Source of the DNA: Cohnella sp. WQ 127256
Lineage (GTDB): Bacteria; Bacillota; Bacilli; Paenibacillales; Paenibacillaceae
Direction of reading: 5' to 3'
DNA length: 64,000 nucleotides
Assembly (NCBI RefSeq): GCF_024519285.1
Contig: NZ_JAMZCY010000001.1
Span: forward strand, 1,116,001 to 1,180,000
Shown here in pieces: positions 42,192 through 50,075 of this stretch. The notes under the pieces were generated by a model that made no database searches, was not told where the DNA came from, and saw only the letters and a list, made by a program, of their open reading frames with translations. Each line of letters starts with the position of its first letter. Positions within the stretch are counted from its first letter, which is position 1. The position numbers and the translations under genes were made by a program.

Positions 42192-42929
42192 ATGAAGTTC
42201 GACTCTAATTATAGGGTGTGTTTTCCAAAGGAACGGGTATACATATCGAGAAATCATCAATGGGCTTTTGCCGCTTGGGCAATGGGAAGAAAGGTAGGGA
42301 ACCTCGGGCCTCAAACGACATTATTTCATGTAGATGCTCATTTGGATGATACTTGGGACGGAGTTATTGTAGATGGCTTGTATGAAATGAACGATGAGGT
42401 CGATTTCATGCAAGTCGCCGGCAAGCTTGAGATTGATAACTTCATATGGGCTGGATTTGCTGCTCAATTAATCGATCATATTGTTTATGTATGTCCTAAG
42501 GATGTCGATCCTTCCGATCCCTTTGACCTGTCTGATTGGAATCTGGAGGGGGAGCAATTACAGCCGATTAAATCTTTACTTATGGAGAGGGAGTATAAAG
42601 GCTCGCGATTCGACTCCGTTGTACAGCTAAAGGATCAGCTTGGAAGCCTTACGACTGGAGAGCAGGTATTAAATCTACCTAGCTCTGTCATCCTTGATCT
42701 AGATTTGGACGTGTTCAAGCTCAACTTAAATGATCCAAATGATCTGAAGCTAATGCCTGAGGAGCAAATCCGCGATGAGCTCAATTTCCTGAAGGCTCTA
42801 TACCCTTACGATATGATCACAGTGGCTTTATCACCCTCATTTTGCGGAGGAGAGGACAATTGTGAGCGGCTGTATCAGATATTCCTTGAAGTTTTTGAAT
42901 TAGAGTTGGCCGATGCGGAGCCCTGGTGA
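42192..42929 (+). CDS. UPF0489-family protein
   Basis: 245 residues. Motifs HVDAHLDD near residue 50, ILDLDLDVF (about 176) and SPSFCGGEDNCERLYQ (about 222) place it in UPF0489, a family with resemblance to the arginase/deacetylase fold where such Asp/His clusters bind metal. A hydrolase role is plausible but unproven. GGGAG lies 9 nt before the ATG. It forms a three-gene run with the preceding hypothetical and HAD genes. Confidence 0.82.
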   Translation: MKFDSNYRVCFPKERVYISRNHQWAFAAWAMGRKVGNLGPQTTLFHVDAHLDDTWDGVIVDGLYEMNDEVDFMQVAGKLEIDNFIWAGFAAQLIDHIVYVCPKDVDPSDPFDLSDWNLEGEQLQPIKSLLMEREYKGSRFDSVVQLKDQLGSLTTGEQVLNLPSSVILDLDLDVFKLNLNDPNDLKLMPEEQIRDELNFLKALYPYDMITVALSPSFCGGEDNCERLYQIFLEVFELELADAEPW

Positions 42930-42964
42930 AGAGTGTTCGTGGGAATCAAGTGTTTATAATAGGA

Positions 42965-43123
42965 TTAATTTTTGAAGTCTCTTAAATAAGAGTAAGCAGC
43001 TGATAAAGCGCCAACTAGTGCTGTAATTGAAAAGCACATATAAATGTACTGTTTGTAGTACACCAATTCATTTGGAACGATAAAGGTAAAAATCGTGAAT
43101 AAAATGATAAGCGATATAAACAT
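42965..43123 (-). CDS. Small membrane protein (52 aa), tentative
   Basis: An open frame of 52 codons begins MFISLIILFTIFTFIV and contains two hydrophobic segments (about 2-16 and 28-44) joined by PNELVYYKQY, ending YLRDFKN, with positive charge at the C-terminus. No good ribosome binding site is seen before the ATG; an in-frame GTG lies 12 nt upstream. It fills an otherwise empty 235 bp gap and reads like a real two-helix peptide or the remnant of one. Not recognised. Confidence 0.4.
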   Translation of the reverse strand: MFISLIILFTIFTFIVPNELVYYKQYIYMCFSITALVGALSAAYSYLRDFKN

Positions 43124-43164
43124 CTTATTCGTCACTGACCCAACTATGGCGCTTGAGGCTTACT

Positions 43165-44043
43165 TTAAGCACCAACGGTGGACCAGTGAGATGGGCGCGT
43201 GAATGAGGGTGGTAGCTTAGTGTTGGCGTCACCCTTTGCTGCGTTAAGCTGGGCCTGGGTGAGAAAGATACTATCAGTGAGATTGGCACCCCGGAGATCT
43301 GTATCTCGCAAATCTGCCCCGATAAGGTCGGCTACTCTCAGATCAGCTCCTCGGAGATCAGCTGCAATCAGGTATGCCCCTCTTAAGTTGGCCCCTCTGA
43401 GGTCTGCTCCTTTAAGTTTGGCACCGATGAGATCGGCTCCTCTGTCGTAGGATTTTCGACGACCTACGGAGCTCTTTAACTGGCGAAGAGCTTCGGCTCG
43501 CACGAGTTCACTTGTCTGTTGGAGAAGAGCGTTGACATCTGCACGGTGAGCAACGACGTCTATTACTAAGAGCGAATCGGGATCGAGGTCAGCGAGTCGT
43601 TCCGTCTCTACGAGCGCCAAGCTCATCGCACCATGAATTGATCTAGCGGCTTGCAAAGTTAGCGCTTCTGACAAATACCAGAGGAGCTCATGGAGCTGTC
43701 GCATGAGGGGTAACAATTCGAACATTTGTTTCGCGGTTTCTGGTGCTTGGCGCCAGTCGCGTCCGCCGTAAGTACTTTGCGATATCTTTTGCCCCGCGCC
43801 GAAGCAATCATATACTGTACATCCTTTTAATCCTCGTTGTCTGAGGGTAGTGTGAATGCCACAACGGAAGTTATCTTGCAGGTTATGGCATGGCTGCCCG
43901 GCAGCTTTGTCCATCGCGAAGTCTACAGAGGCTGCAAATGGCAACGCGACACAGCACAAGCCGAAGCATTTCTCACAGTCAGCTTGCAAACTGAGGCGGC
44001 TTCTATGGGGAAGAGCACTTGAATTATTGTAATTCGTAGACAT
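43165..44043 (-). CDS. CxxCxxxCC / pentapeptide-repeat protein
   Basis: 292 residues. The N-terminal third has C23xxC26xxxC30C31, then further cysteines in GQPCHN, FRCGIH, KGCTVYDCFG: the layout of the YkgJ-type metal or iron-sulfur chelating domain. After a helical middle (about 100-195) come about twelve pentapeptide repeats A(D/N)LxG (about 200-265), predicted to form a right-handed quadrilateral helix. The two-part architecture recurs in soil Bacillota; function unknown. GGAGCCCC is upstream of the ATG. Transcribed divergently from the Nudix gene. Confidence 0.85.
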   Translation of the reverse strand: MSTNYNNSSALPHRSRLSLQADCEKCFGLCCVALPFAASVDFAMDKAAGQPCHNLQDNFRCGIHTTLRQRGLKGCTVYDCFGAGQKISQSTYGGRDWRQAPETAKQMFELLPLMRQLHELLWYLSEALTLQAARSIHGAMSLALVETERLADLDPDSLLVIDVVAHRADVNALLQQTSELVRAEALRQLKSSVGRRKSYDRGADLIGAKLKGADLRGANLRGAYLIAADLRGADLRVADLIGADLRDTDLRGANLTDSIFLTQAQLNAAKGDANTKLPPSFTRPSHWSTVGA

Positions 44044-44105
44044 TATGGGGCTCCTTTAGCATCAACGTTAGAAATGATCTTTTTACAATTCTTATATGAT
44101 AGTAT

Positions 44106-44120
44106 CGGATCTCAGATCCG
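44106..44120. promoter_or_regulatory. Short palindrome between divergent genes
   Basis: CGGATCT-C-AGATCCG, exact 7 bp arms, 53 bp ahead of the Nudix start and 63 bp ahead of the pentapeptide gene. Confidence 0.3.
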
Positions 44121-44172
44121 TCAATCTTTGTTATGAAATGGAAATAGGTTCAGAGAACGAAGGGAGTAAGAT

Positions 44173-44631
44173 ATGATAAATCTCGGGATTGTATTGGTTG
44201 TAAGTGTGTCCATCATTCGAGAAAGTAAAGTTTTGATCGTACAAGAAAACAAGCCGCAGGTCAGGAATACCTGGAATTTTCCATCTGGAAGGATAGAGCA
44301 TGGAGAAGATATTCTAGCTGCTGCTCGTAGAGAAGTAAAAGAAGAAACTGGATATGATGTCAAGTTAACGGGAACAACCGGAACCTATAATTTTATTAGC
44401 AGGTTAGGCTCTCAAGTGATTATGTTTCATTTTACCGGTGAAATTGTTGGTGGTTCTCTTCAAATAGAAGCAAATGAGATCAAAGATAGCAGGTGGATAA
44501 TGGTTTCTGATTTATTAAGCTCTGGTCTTATTGAAATTCGGGAGCCCGGTGTGATGAAACAAATAGCAGATAACCTCATCAAGGGAAACAACCATTCATT
44601 AGCGTTCTATAACACCCAATTGACCGAGTAG
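44173..44631 (+). CDS. Nudix hydrolase
   Basis: 152 residues. The Nudix box is complete: GRIEHGEDILAAARREVKEETGY fits GX5EX7REUXEEXGU, with PSG before it. Such enzymes cleave nucleoside diphosphates linked to another moiety (ADP-ribose, 8-oxo-dGTP, capped RNA); the substrate is not determinable. GAAGGGAG 7-8 nt before the ATG. A single gene in an accessory stretch. Confidence 0.93.
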   Translation: MINLGIVLVVSVSIIRESKVLIVQENKPQVRNTWNFPSGRIEHGEDILAAARREVKEETGYDVKLTGTTGTYNFISRLGSQVIMFHFTGEIVGGSLQIEANEIKDSRWIMVSDLLSSGLIEIREPGVMKQIADNLIKGNNHSLAFYNTQLTE

Positions 44632-44677
44632 ATACGGCACTATTTTCCCAATAAATAGTAAATTTCTCACAAATGAA

Positions 44678-45757
44678 TCAACCCAATCTTCTCATGAGTA
44701 GTTCGATTGGGCCTCTTGTCAGCCATCTTCTCCACCTATAAGAAAAATAGAGGGAGATAATAAAATAACCGCACCCATAGGCAATTGCAAAAGCGAGATT
44801 TCCATTGTCCAACCTGCCAACTGCCTCTAGAAAACCTAATCCGATGACCACGTGTCCGATATAATGAGTTAACGATAGCTGACCGGTATTGATGAGTGTC
44901 TGCACCAGAAGGGATTTTTCAAATTTATCGACGATATAAACACTGACCGCAATGATGGCAATAGCTGAACAGGTCGCTGATAATACATAGAGAATGGTGG
45001 GTGGCATCGGTTTTGTCGTAAACAAATAACTTGTACTTTCATTATCTAATACAGATGAAGTCCATTGTATCAGTGAATAGGAAACCATCTCGAAAAAAAC
45101 AATCCCTAATAAAGAATAGAGTAGTAACTTTAGTCGGTTTTCCGGGTCTAGCCAACGCTGCCTACCCATCCACATGCCAAAGAGGAAAAAGCTCAACCAG
45201 GGAAATAGGGGGTGAAATCCATTGAACAACAAATTGCGGAAAAACCCTTCAATCGTCCATAAGCTCGCATATTCGTGGAAGGTCGTGTCCCAGCCCTTAC
45301 TGTAATCAAATACGATTAGAAACAACTGGGAAGCTAACAGGATAACAACAGTCAAACCAAGTATTCTGTTGTTGGACACTGTGATTAAGCCCGCGGCTAC
45401 AAGCATAAACCCAGCATAATAATGTAAAATGTCAGCACTCCAGCCCACAAGCAGCAATAACATTCCCGTGATTAAAAGGAAAATAGCCCTCCTGTACAAG
45501 CTGCGCCGATTGTTTAGAATGAGGTCTTTGTTCATTGAACTTCTTGCTTTCCGAGTCATTAATGACACTCCGAGCCCTGCAAGCATGACAAACAGTGCCG
45601 AAGCTCTTCCTTCGAACAAACCCGCTATTTCGATCAACCATTTAGCTCCGTTGTTTTCGGCCTGCATCGCAAGCTTATAGTTCACGATAATCATTCCGAA
45701 GATCGCCCATGCCCTTGCAAAATCAAGAGCTGTTATACGCTGTGTCGAGTGGCTCAT
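44678..45757 (-). CDS. DUF418-type multipass membrane protein
   Basis: 359 residues with about ten helices. The N-terminus RITALDFARAWAIFGMIIVNY is the heparan-glucosaminide acetyltransferase/DUF418 signature, and the C-terminal SLTHYIGHVVIGLGF followed by RRWLTRGPIELLMRRLG is the DUF418 end. Membrane acyltransferase-like fold, function unproven. It overlaps the stop of the TetR gene upstream (4 bp), so regulator and membrane protein form one operon under the TetR palindrome. Confidence 0.85.
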   Translation of the reverse strand: MSHSTQRITALDFARAWAIFGMIIVNYKLAMQAENNGAKWLIEIAGLFEGRASALFVMLAGLGVSLMTRKARSSMNKDLILNNRRSLYRRAIFLLITGMLLLLVGWSADILHYYAGFMLVAAGLITVSNNRILGLTVVILLASQLFLIVFDYSKGWDTTFHEYASLWTIEGFFRNLLFNGFHPLFPWLSFFLFGMWMGRQRWLDPENRLKLLLYSLLGIVFFEMVSYSLIQWTSSVLDNESTSYLFTTKPMPPTILYVLSATCSAIAIIAVSVYIVDKFEKSLLVQTLINTGQLSLTHYIGHVVIGLGFLEAVGRLDNGNLAFAIAYGCGYFIISLYFSYRWRRWLTRGPIELLMRRLG

Positions 45758-46341
45758 TTAGAATCCTCATCCTGAACGAGGGTAAGAACTGCTTTTGTCC
45801 ATATGTCGGCATAATCATACTCGAAGCCGTAGCTGATAAAATGATCTATACTGTCAATGATCATGTTCAGTGTCTGTGCTTTGATCAATATATCATGGTC
45901 ATGGATTGCCCCAATAGAAGCCCCGTGCTGCAATAAGTTGGCAAACCCCACAGTAAATCCATCTAATAATTCAAGCAATTTTTGCGAATATTTTGGGTTT
46001 CTGTAGCCCAATACTTGATACTGCTTCATGATGCGCGAGTAATTTTCATCTTCTTGCTGACTAGAAATCATTCTAAGGCCATCAGATATAAGCTTCTCTT
46101 TGAAGTTGTTGTTGGTGTAGTCCTGGATATTGAAAAAGTTTGTAAACCCGATACTCTTGCATATCTCATCAAACAGCACATCGATAATGATTTCTTTAGA
46201 CAAAAAGTGGTAGTACAAAGCTGGCTTTGATATGTTCAGTTGTTTAGCGATCATGCTCATACTTGTCTTTTCAAATCCGTGTTCTGCGAATAAACGGTAC
46301 CCCGCATTCAAAATATCAGTATACGTCGAAGTCATTTTCAT
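45754..46341 (-). CDS. TetR-family repressor
   Basis: 195 residues from ATG 46341: TetR helix-turn-helix (ILNAGYRLFAEHGFEKTSMSMIAKQLNISKPALYYHF) and a helical ligand domain. GGGGGAT lies 7 nt upstream of ATG 46341, while ATG 46356 has no such site. The 22 bp palindrome at 46362-46383 sits just upstream, so autorepression together with the DUF418 gene is very likely. The inducer is unknown. Confidence 0.9.
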   Translation of the reverse strand: MKMTSTYTDILNAGYRLFAEHGFEKTSMSMIAKQLNISKPALYYHFLSKEIIIDVLFDEICKSIGFTNFFNIQDYTNNNFKEKLISDGLRMISSQQEDENYSRIMKQYQVLGYRNPKYSQKLLELLDGFTVGFANLLQHGASIGAIHDHDILIKAQTLNMIIDSIDHFISYGFEYDYADIWTKAVLTLVQDEDSK

Positions 46342-46361
46342 TTTAACATCCCCCATTGAAC

Positions 46362-46383
46362 TTACTTACCGATCGGTAAGTAA
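46362..46383. promoter_or_regulatory. TetR operator, perfect 22 bp palindrome
   Basis: TTACTTACCGA followed by its exact reverse complement TCGGTAAGTAA. The TTACCGATCGGTAA core is a common TetR-type site. It lies between the tetR start and the divergent gene at 46421. Confidence 0.8.
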
Positions 46384-46420
46384 AGTTTATCGGATATCGT
46401 GGTTATTTGCAATATTTATT

Positions 46421-46969
46421 ATGGATGATGGGATGGATGGGGTACTACAAAAGTTAGAACTACTGAATCTTAGGAGAACGGATATAATTCAGATAACTAG
46501 ATTTTACATTCTAGAATTCGTGAGTGACTCGATTATATCTCAACTAGAGGAAGTGGAACTTGCTGTGCGATTTTATAAAAACCTATGTTTATTATTTGCA
46601 TTTGTTTTATCCTATTGGATTGGTTTCCTCATGTATAAAAGTGCTCTTTGGGTGATCTGGAAGGAGAGACTGGGAGGGGACAACTATTCGGTCGTATTTT
46701 GGTCAGCGTTCGCATTTATTCCAATAGGGCTAATTTATCTGTTAATATGCGTTGTTATCAATCGTAAAGTGGGTCAACCCTTACTTCGCTATTCACTCTA
46801 TCCGATTTGTTGTGGGCTAATTTTTGTGATACCAACTACATTCATTATCATATTGAATGGTGGTGGCAGTTTCTTTTCACCTGAAGCCCAGCTATTTAAT
46901 ATATTTTTTATCTCAACTGGTGTAACTTTTGGATTGGGATATCCATTCGTTTCAAAAGCGATTTCCTAA
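46421..46969 (+). CDS. Hypothetical four-helix membrane protein
   Basis: 182 residues, not recognised. A cytoplasmic N-terminal helix pair (about 1-45) precedes membrane segments at about 52-68, 85-110, 122-140 and 152-172. No clear ribosome binding site exists before ATG 46421 or ATG 46433, so the start is uncertain; the open frame continues upstream into the TetR gene, where it is only a shadow. It lies on the other side of the TetR operator and may share its control. A signal-peptidase-like lipoprotein gene follows after 20 bp. Confidence 0.6.
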   Translation: MDDGMDGVLQKLELLNLRRTDIIQITRFYILEFVSDSIISQLEEVELAVRFYKNLCLLFAFVLSYWIGFLMYKSALWVIWKERLGGDNYSVVFWSAFAFIPIGLIYLLICVVINRKVGQPLLRYSLYPICCGLIFVIPTTFIIILNGGGSFFSPEAQLFNIFFISTGVTFGLGYPFVSKAIS

Positions 46970-46989
46970 ATAGGAAAGGGTGAAAATCA

Positions 46990-47571
46990 ATGCTGGGACG
47001 AAAAATAACAGTCCTTGGGATTACTTTACTCATTGCTTTGATTTTGAACGGTTGCACGGATACTATCACCGACAACGTGTCTCAAAAGCAAATAAAGGCG
47101 ATCGAGAACCCTGATTTGTCGTTAACGAAGGTAAAGGTAAGAACAGATGGCATGTTATCAGACGTTGGTTATCGTCACCCACATCCTTTTAGTGTGCAAA
47201 ATGAGGTGTTAGTAGACTTGCAATACTACGAGCAACACGAAATTTCTCGTGGGGATATTGTGGTGTTTAAGACTAAGGACAAAACAGATCAAGAGCAAAA
47301 CACAGATATCGCAAGAATCGTAGGGCTTCCTAATGAATCGGTGAGCATTAATAAGGGGCAAGTCTATATCGATAACAAAAAACTGGACGCTTTCTACGGT
47401 GATGATTCTACTTTTAACAACAATGATTCTTGGGACGCGGTAGCGTTGAAAGAATATGAGTACTATCTCTTAGCGGATGTGCGCTGGAGAGGCTTTAATG
47501 ACAGTCAAACGGCAGGAGCATTCCTTAAGGACGAACTGTTAGGAAAAGTAGTCGGTTATCAAAATTGGTAA
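46990..47571 (+). CDS. Signal peptidase I-like lipoprotein lacking the catalytic dyad
   Basis: 193 residues. Signal peptide with lipobox LNGC (C22). The rest aligns with the S26 signal peptidase core: RGDIVVFK, RIVGLPNESVSINKGQVYIDNKKL, and LLADVRWRGFNDSQTAG in place of FVMGDNRxxSxDSR. The nucleophile position (SM of GDSMxPT) reads G54-M55, and the general-base lysine before RIIGLP reads A108. Both catalytic residues are therefore lost. A lipid-anchored pseudo-peptidase with a binding or scaffolding role is my inference. GGAAAGGGTGAAAA precedes the ATG. Confidence 0.75.
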   Translation: MLGRKITVLGITLLIALILNGCTDTITDNVSQKQIKAIENPDLSLTKVKVRTDGMLSDVGYRHPHPFSVQNEVLVDLQYYEQHEISRGDIVVFKTKDKTDQEQNTDIARIVGLPNESVSINKGQVYIDNKKLDAFYGDDSTFNNNDSWDAVALKEYEYYLLADVRWRGFNDSQTAGAFLKDELLGKVVGYQNW

Positions 47572-47636
47572 AATGTTGGATAATCTCGAAACATCGAAAG
47601 CAGTAAACTCGTCTATAGCGTTTGAGGTGATTGGCT

Positions 47637-48413
47637 ATGAAATGGATGATGCATTTGGGAAAGACGTCGCTTTACCTTTTATTAATGATGATTGTTGTCA
47701 GCTGCGGAGCAATAGGCAATGGGGAAGTGACACGACAATCCCAAGTAGCTGATCCTGAGTCTGTCGTAGAGAAGGAAACAGAACCATGCATGGAAATTCT
47801 TGAATGGGTCGATTTCTTGATGATTAATAACATTAAGTATTATCACAACTACGATGGAACCAAAGCAGTAGCGGAGGAGATACTCGGAGACAAGGTAGGT
47901 TCAGTCTCTTATATGTTGAATGAGCATGCTTGCACGGATCATGTGGTGAAGAACGGGGATGCGGCATTTCTTCCGATAGGAACAGTTATATATGCTTTGC
48001 AGGGCTATAAGTCGGATTTCCGTGTCGTAGCGAATAACAAGATCTACGAAGTTAAGGATAATCCGAATGCGGCAACCATGGGAGAGCTATTAGACATCGA
48101 CGGGCGAGTGGAGAAAGTTAGCCTAGAAAGCGCATACGACGGCAGTCCGATTGGTGACTTCAGTGAGGAGGCGTCCATAGCTTTCATTCAGGAGCTTCTG
48201 CCTCTGCCCTATGTCGGCTTCGATGCGGTATATATGAAAACAAAACATGAATCCGGTATTTTTCTACGCGTACATCTACAAGATGGTACGTCTTTTCGGA
48301 TGGTCTATTATCCCAAAGCGAATGGTTTTACTGCGGGTGGTTTTGGAACAGAAAAATTGAAAGAGTTAATTATGGCTCAAAGAGCACAAATAAAAGCAGC
48401 GGCAGGATTGTAG
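47637..48413 (+). CDS. Hypothetical lipoprotein
   Basis: 258 residues, not recognised. Type II signal peptide with lipobox VVSCG (C22). The mature part is acidic; the middle contains GDAAFLPIGTVIYALQGYKSDFRVVA and the end SGIFLRVHLQDGTSFRMVYYPK, giving an alternating beta-strand impression. GAGGTGA 6 nt upstream selects ATG 47637 over TTG 47631. It follows the pseudo-peptidase gene by 65 bp and may be part of the same unit. Confidence 0.75.
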   Translation: MKWMMHLGKTSLYLLLMMIVVSCGAIGNGEVTRQSQVADPESVVEKETEPCMEILEWVDFLMINNIKYYHNYDGTKAVAEEILGDKVGSVSYMLNEHACTDHVVKNGDAAFLPIGTVIYALQGYKSDFRVVANNKIYEVKDNPNAATMGELLDIDGRVEKVSLESAYDGSPIGDFSEEASIAFIQELLPLPYVGFDAVYMKTKHESGIFLRVHLQDGTSFRMVYYPKANGFTAGGFGTEKLKELIMAQRAQIKAAAGL

Positions 48414-48445
48414 AGAGAGAACCCTTTAAGGAGATGATATTTCCG

Positions 48446-49006
48446 GTGACCCTATTTTATTATTTTGCTACAAGCCATGAGTTTCCGACAGGCTCGTTTG
48501 GACAGAAGAAAACGGTTATGACTCTTATGCATTACGTGACGCATGTGAATCCTTCTGAGAAGGAGAATCCCTTCATGCAAGTGCTACTGGAGAAATATCC
48601 AGAGGGTGATAAGCTAATGGATATATACGAGACTGAAGAGGATGCAGCTGGCTTGTATATCACCGGACCCATACCCATTCAAGATCCTTCGCATGTATTT
48701 CGTCATCCATTCGTGTATCAAGTGAACTCTGAAGGCGGTTCTTTCCACATTAATGACGAAATTAAAGAGTCTTTCCCCACCAGCTACCAGAAGAACAAAA
48801 AATGCTTAACAGAGCTATTCGATTACCTTCGTCAAAATATGGAATTAGGTGAAGAGTTAGAGCTCTATTCTTGTTGGGCGCATGGGCGCGAACGACTGTT
48901 GGAGCCACCAAATAAGGAGCTCGATCTCGTGCTTGATCTAACCACATTTCGCTTAGAAAATGAGTTCGAGTGGAAAGAGCGTCAGTATATACGCGTAATA
49001 AAGTAA
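48446..49006 (+). CDS. Hypothetical protein
   Basis: 186 residues, not recognised; no signal peptide or membrane segment. Aromatic, acidic, cytoplasmic-looking (YYFATSHEFPTG, GPIPIQDPSHVFRHPFVYQV, YSCWAHGRER). The AAGGAG at 48428-48433 touches ATG 48434, so the GTG at 48446 (12 nt away) is more probable, though neither spacing is ideal. It lies 32 bp after the lipoprotein gene. Confidence 0.65.
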   Translation: MTLFYYFATSHEFPTGSFGQKKTVMTLMHYVTHVNPSEKENPFMQVLLEKYPEGDKLMDIYETEEDAAGLYITGPIPIQDPSHVFRHPFVYQVNSEGGSFHINDEIKESFPTSYQKNKKCLTELFDYLRQNMELGEELELYSCWAHGRERLLEPPNKELDLVLDLTTFRLENEFEWKERQYIRVIK

Positions 49007-49361
49007 GCCTATCTTGATACAACTTTGACGTCCCCGACGTGCTAGCAACGTTCAGTTGTGTGTATGCGAAGGCCAAAAAAGTGCCTTGGTGGAGCGAGAT
49101 TTTGAGTTGAACTGAAACCCGAGAGGGAATGAAAATGTGAAGTGTAAATGAGGAACCCTAGAATGTGCTTAAGTATGTGTTTTTGTTAAAAGAAAATAAA
49201 GTGTTAGTAGTCGATGCATTTAAAAGCAATTTTCCTTTTACCGCTGCTGACAATTTTGTATTTGAGCAATGTGGATATGAAGAGTTATAATTGGCTTAGA
49301 GAATTTAGAGATTACACATTAAACACACACCTAGAAGGACTTCATAGTGGGGGAATATGAG
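49007..49361. other. 355 bp without an intact gene
   Basis: Contains the GNAT-like fragment at 49162-49290 and a ribosome-binding-like GAGAGGGA followed by ATGAAAATGTGA (about 49120), a start that stops after two codons. No hairpin or promoter of note. Confidence 0.5.
49162..49290 (+). pseudogene. Remnant of a GNAT-type acetyltransferase C-terminus
   Basis: An open stretch of 42 codons preceded by a stop (TAG at 49159) and without a start reads ...VLVVDAFKSNFPFTAADNF and ends FEQCGYEEL, which has the shape of the last helix-strand of a GNAT domain. An intact GNAT gene follows 72 bp later. The call rests on this pattern only. Confidence 0.35.
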
Positions 49362-49862
49362 ATGCAGCTAGCATATGAAATCGTTCATGCAACAAGAGAT
49401 GAATTAGAAACCATTGTTGAAATTTATAATTCAACAATCACAAGTCGTATGGTAACAGCAGACTTGGAAATGGTCTCCGTTGAGGACCGAGTACATTGGT
49501 TTGATGAGCATTCTGAGCATCATAGACCACTGTGGGTGATGAAGGTCGACGGCGAGATTATCGCATGGCTTAGCTTCTCAACCTACAATGTTAGAGCCGC
49601 ATATGATGCTACAGCTGAGATTAGCATCTATATTTCTCCGAAGAGTCGTTCGCGTGGTATCGGAAGTATTTTTCTTCAGAAAGCACTCGAGGAATGTCCG
49701 CGGTTACATATTCGCAATATCGTAGCTCTAGTTTTCGGACATAACCAGCCTAGTTTAGCGTTATTAAGAAAATTCGAGTTCGAGCAGTGGGGGTTTCTTC
49801 CAGGTGTCGCGACTTTGGATGGAATCGATAGAGACGTGGTCATCATGGGGAGAAAAGTGTAA
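49362..49862 (+). CDS. GNAT acetyltransferase (phosphinothricin/methionine sulfoximine type)
   Basis: 166 residues. GNAT core: IVEIYNSTITSRMVTADLE at the N-terminus as in PAT/YncA-like enzymes, WLSFSTYNVRAAYDATAEISIYISPKSRSRGIGSIFL containing the acetyl-CoA loop (R/Q-x-x-G-x-G/A), and GHNQPSLALLRKFEFEQWGFLPGV. It transfers acetyl to an amine of a small molecule. GGGGGA 7 nt before ATG 49362 sets the start; a GTG at 49347 is in frame. A 50-residue membrane peptide gene follows. Confidence 0.9.
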   Translation: MQLAYEIVHATRDELETIVEIYNSTITSRMVTADLEMVSVEDRVHWFDEHSEHHRPLWVMKVDGEIIAWLSFSTYNVRAAYDATAEISIYISPKSRSRGIGSIFLQKALEECPRLHIRNIVALVFGHNQPSLALLRKFEFEQWGFLPGVATLDGIDRDVVIMGRKV

Positions 49863-49874
49863 GAAGGAGAGTGA

Positions 49875-50027
49875 ATGAAGATGACTTTACTCATTGTCAT
49901 TATCATCATTATTGGATTAGCAGGCATTATTGGAAATCAATATTCTTCATTACAAAGAATGAACCAAATGCAGAAGACGTTAGAGGAAATCAGGGATACC
50001 TTAAGAGAAAAGAAAGGTCAATCTTAA
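49875..50027 (+). CDS. Small membrane protein with C-terminal coiled coil (50 aa)
   Basis: 50 residues: a single hydrophobic helix (about 4-20, LLIVIIIIIGLAGII) then QRMNQMQKTLEEIRDTLREKKG, a charged amphipathic helix. AAGGAGA (49864-49870) is placed for ATG 49875 (or ATG 49881). It ends just before a strong terminator and looks like a real, translated small protein; relatives of similar shape occur in many Bacillota. Function unknown. Confidence 0.7.
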   Translation: MKMTLLIVIIIIIGLAGIIGNQYSSLQRMNQMQKTLEEIRDTLREKKGQS

Positions 50028-50032
50028 AATAA

Positions 50033-50069
50033 GGGACAGCCCACAAGCTAAACACTTGTGGGCTGTCCC
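50033..50069. terminator. Bidirectional terminator
   Basis: GGGACAGCCCACAAG (50033-50047) and its exact reverse complement (50055-50069) around a 7 nt loop, with T/A-rich flanks on both sides. It separates the small protein gene from the convergent ABC-F gene. Confidence 0.88.
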
Positions 50070-50075
50070 ATTTCA

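Noticed and set aside
43199..43450. Small repeat-rich ORF on the plus strand
   Set aside because: It is the antisense image of the pentapeptide repeats at 43165-44043.
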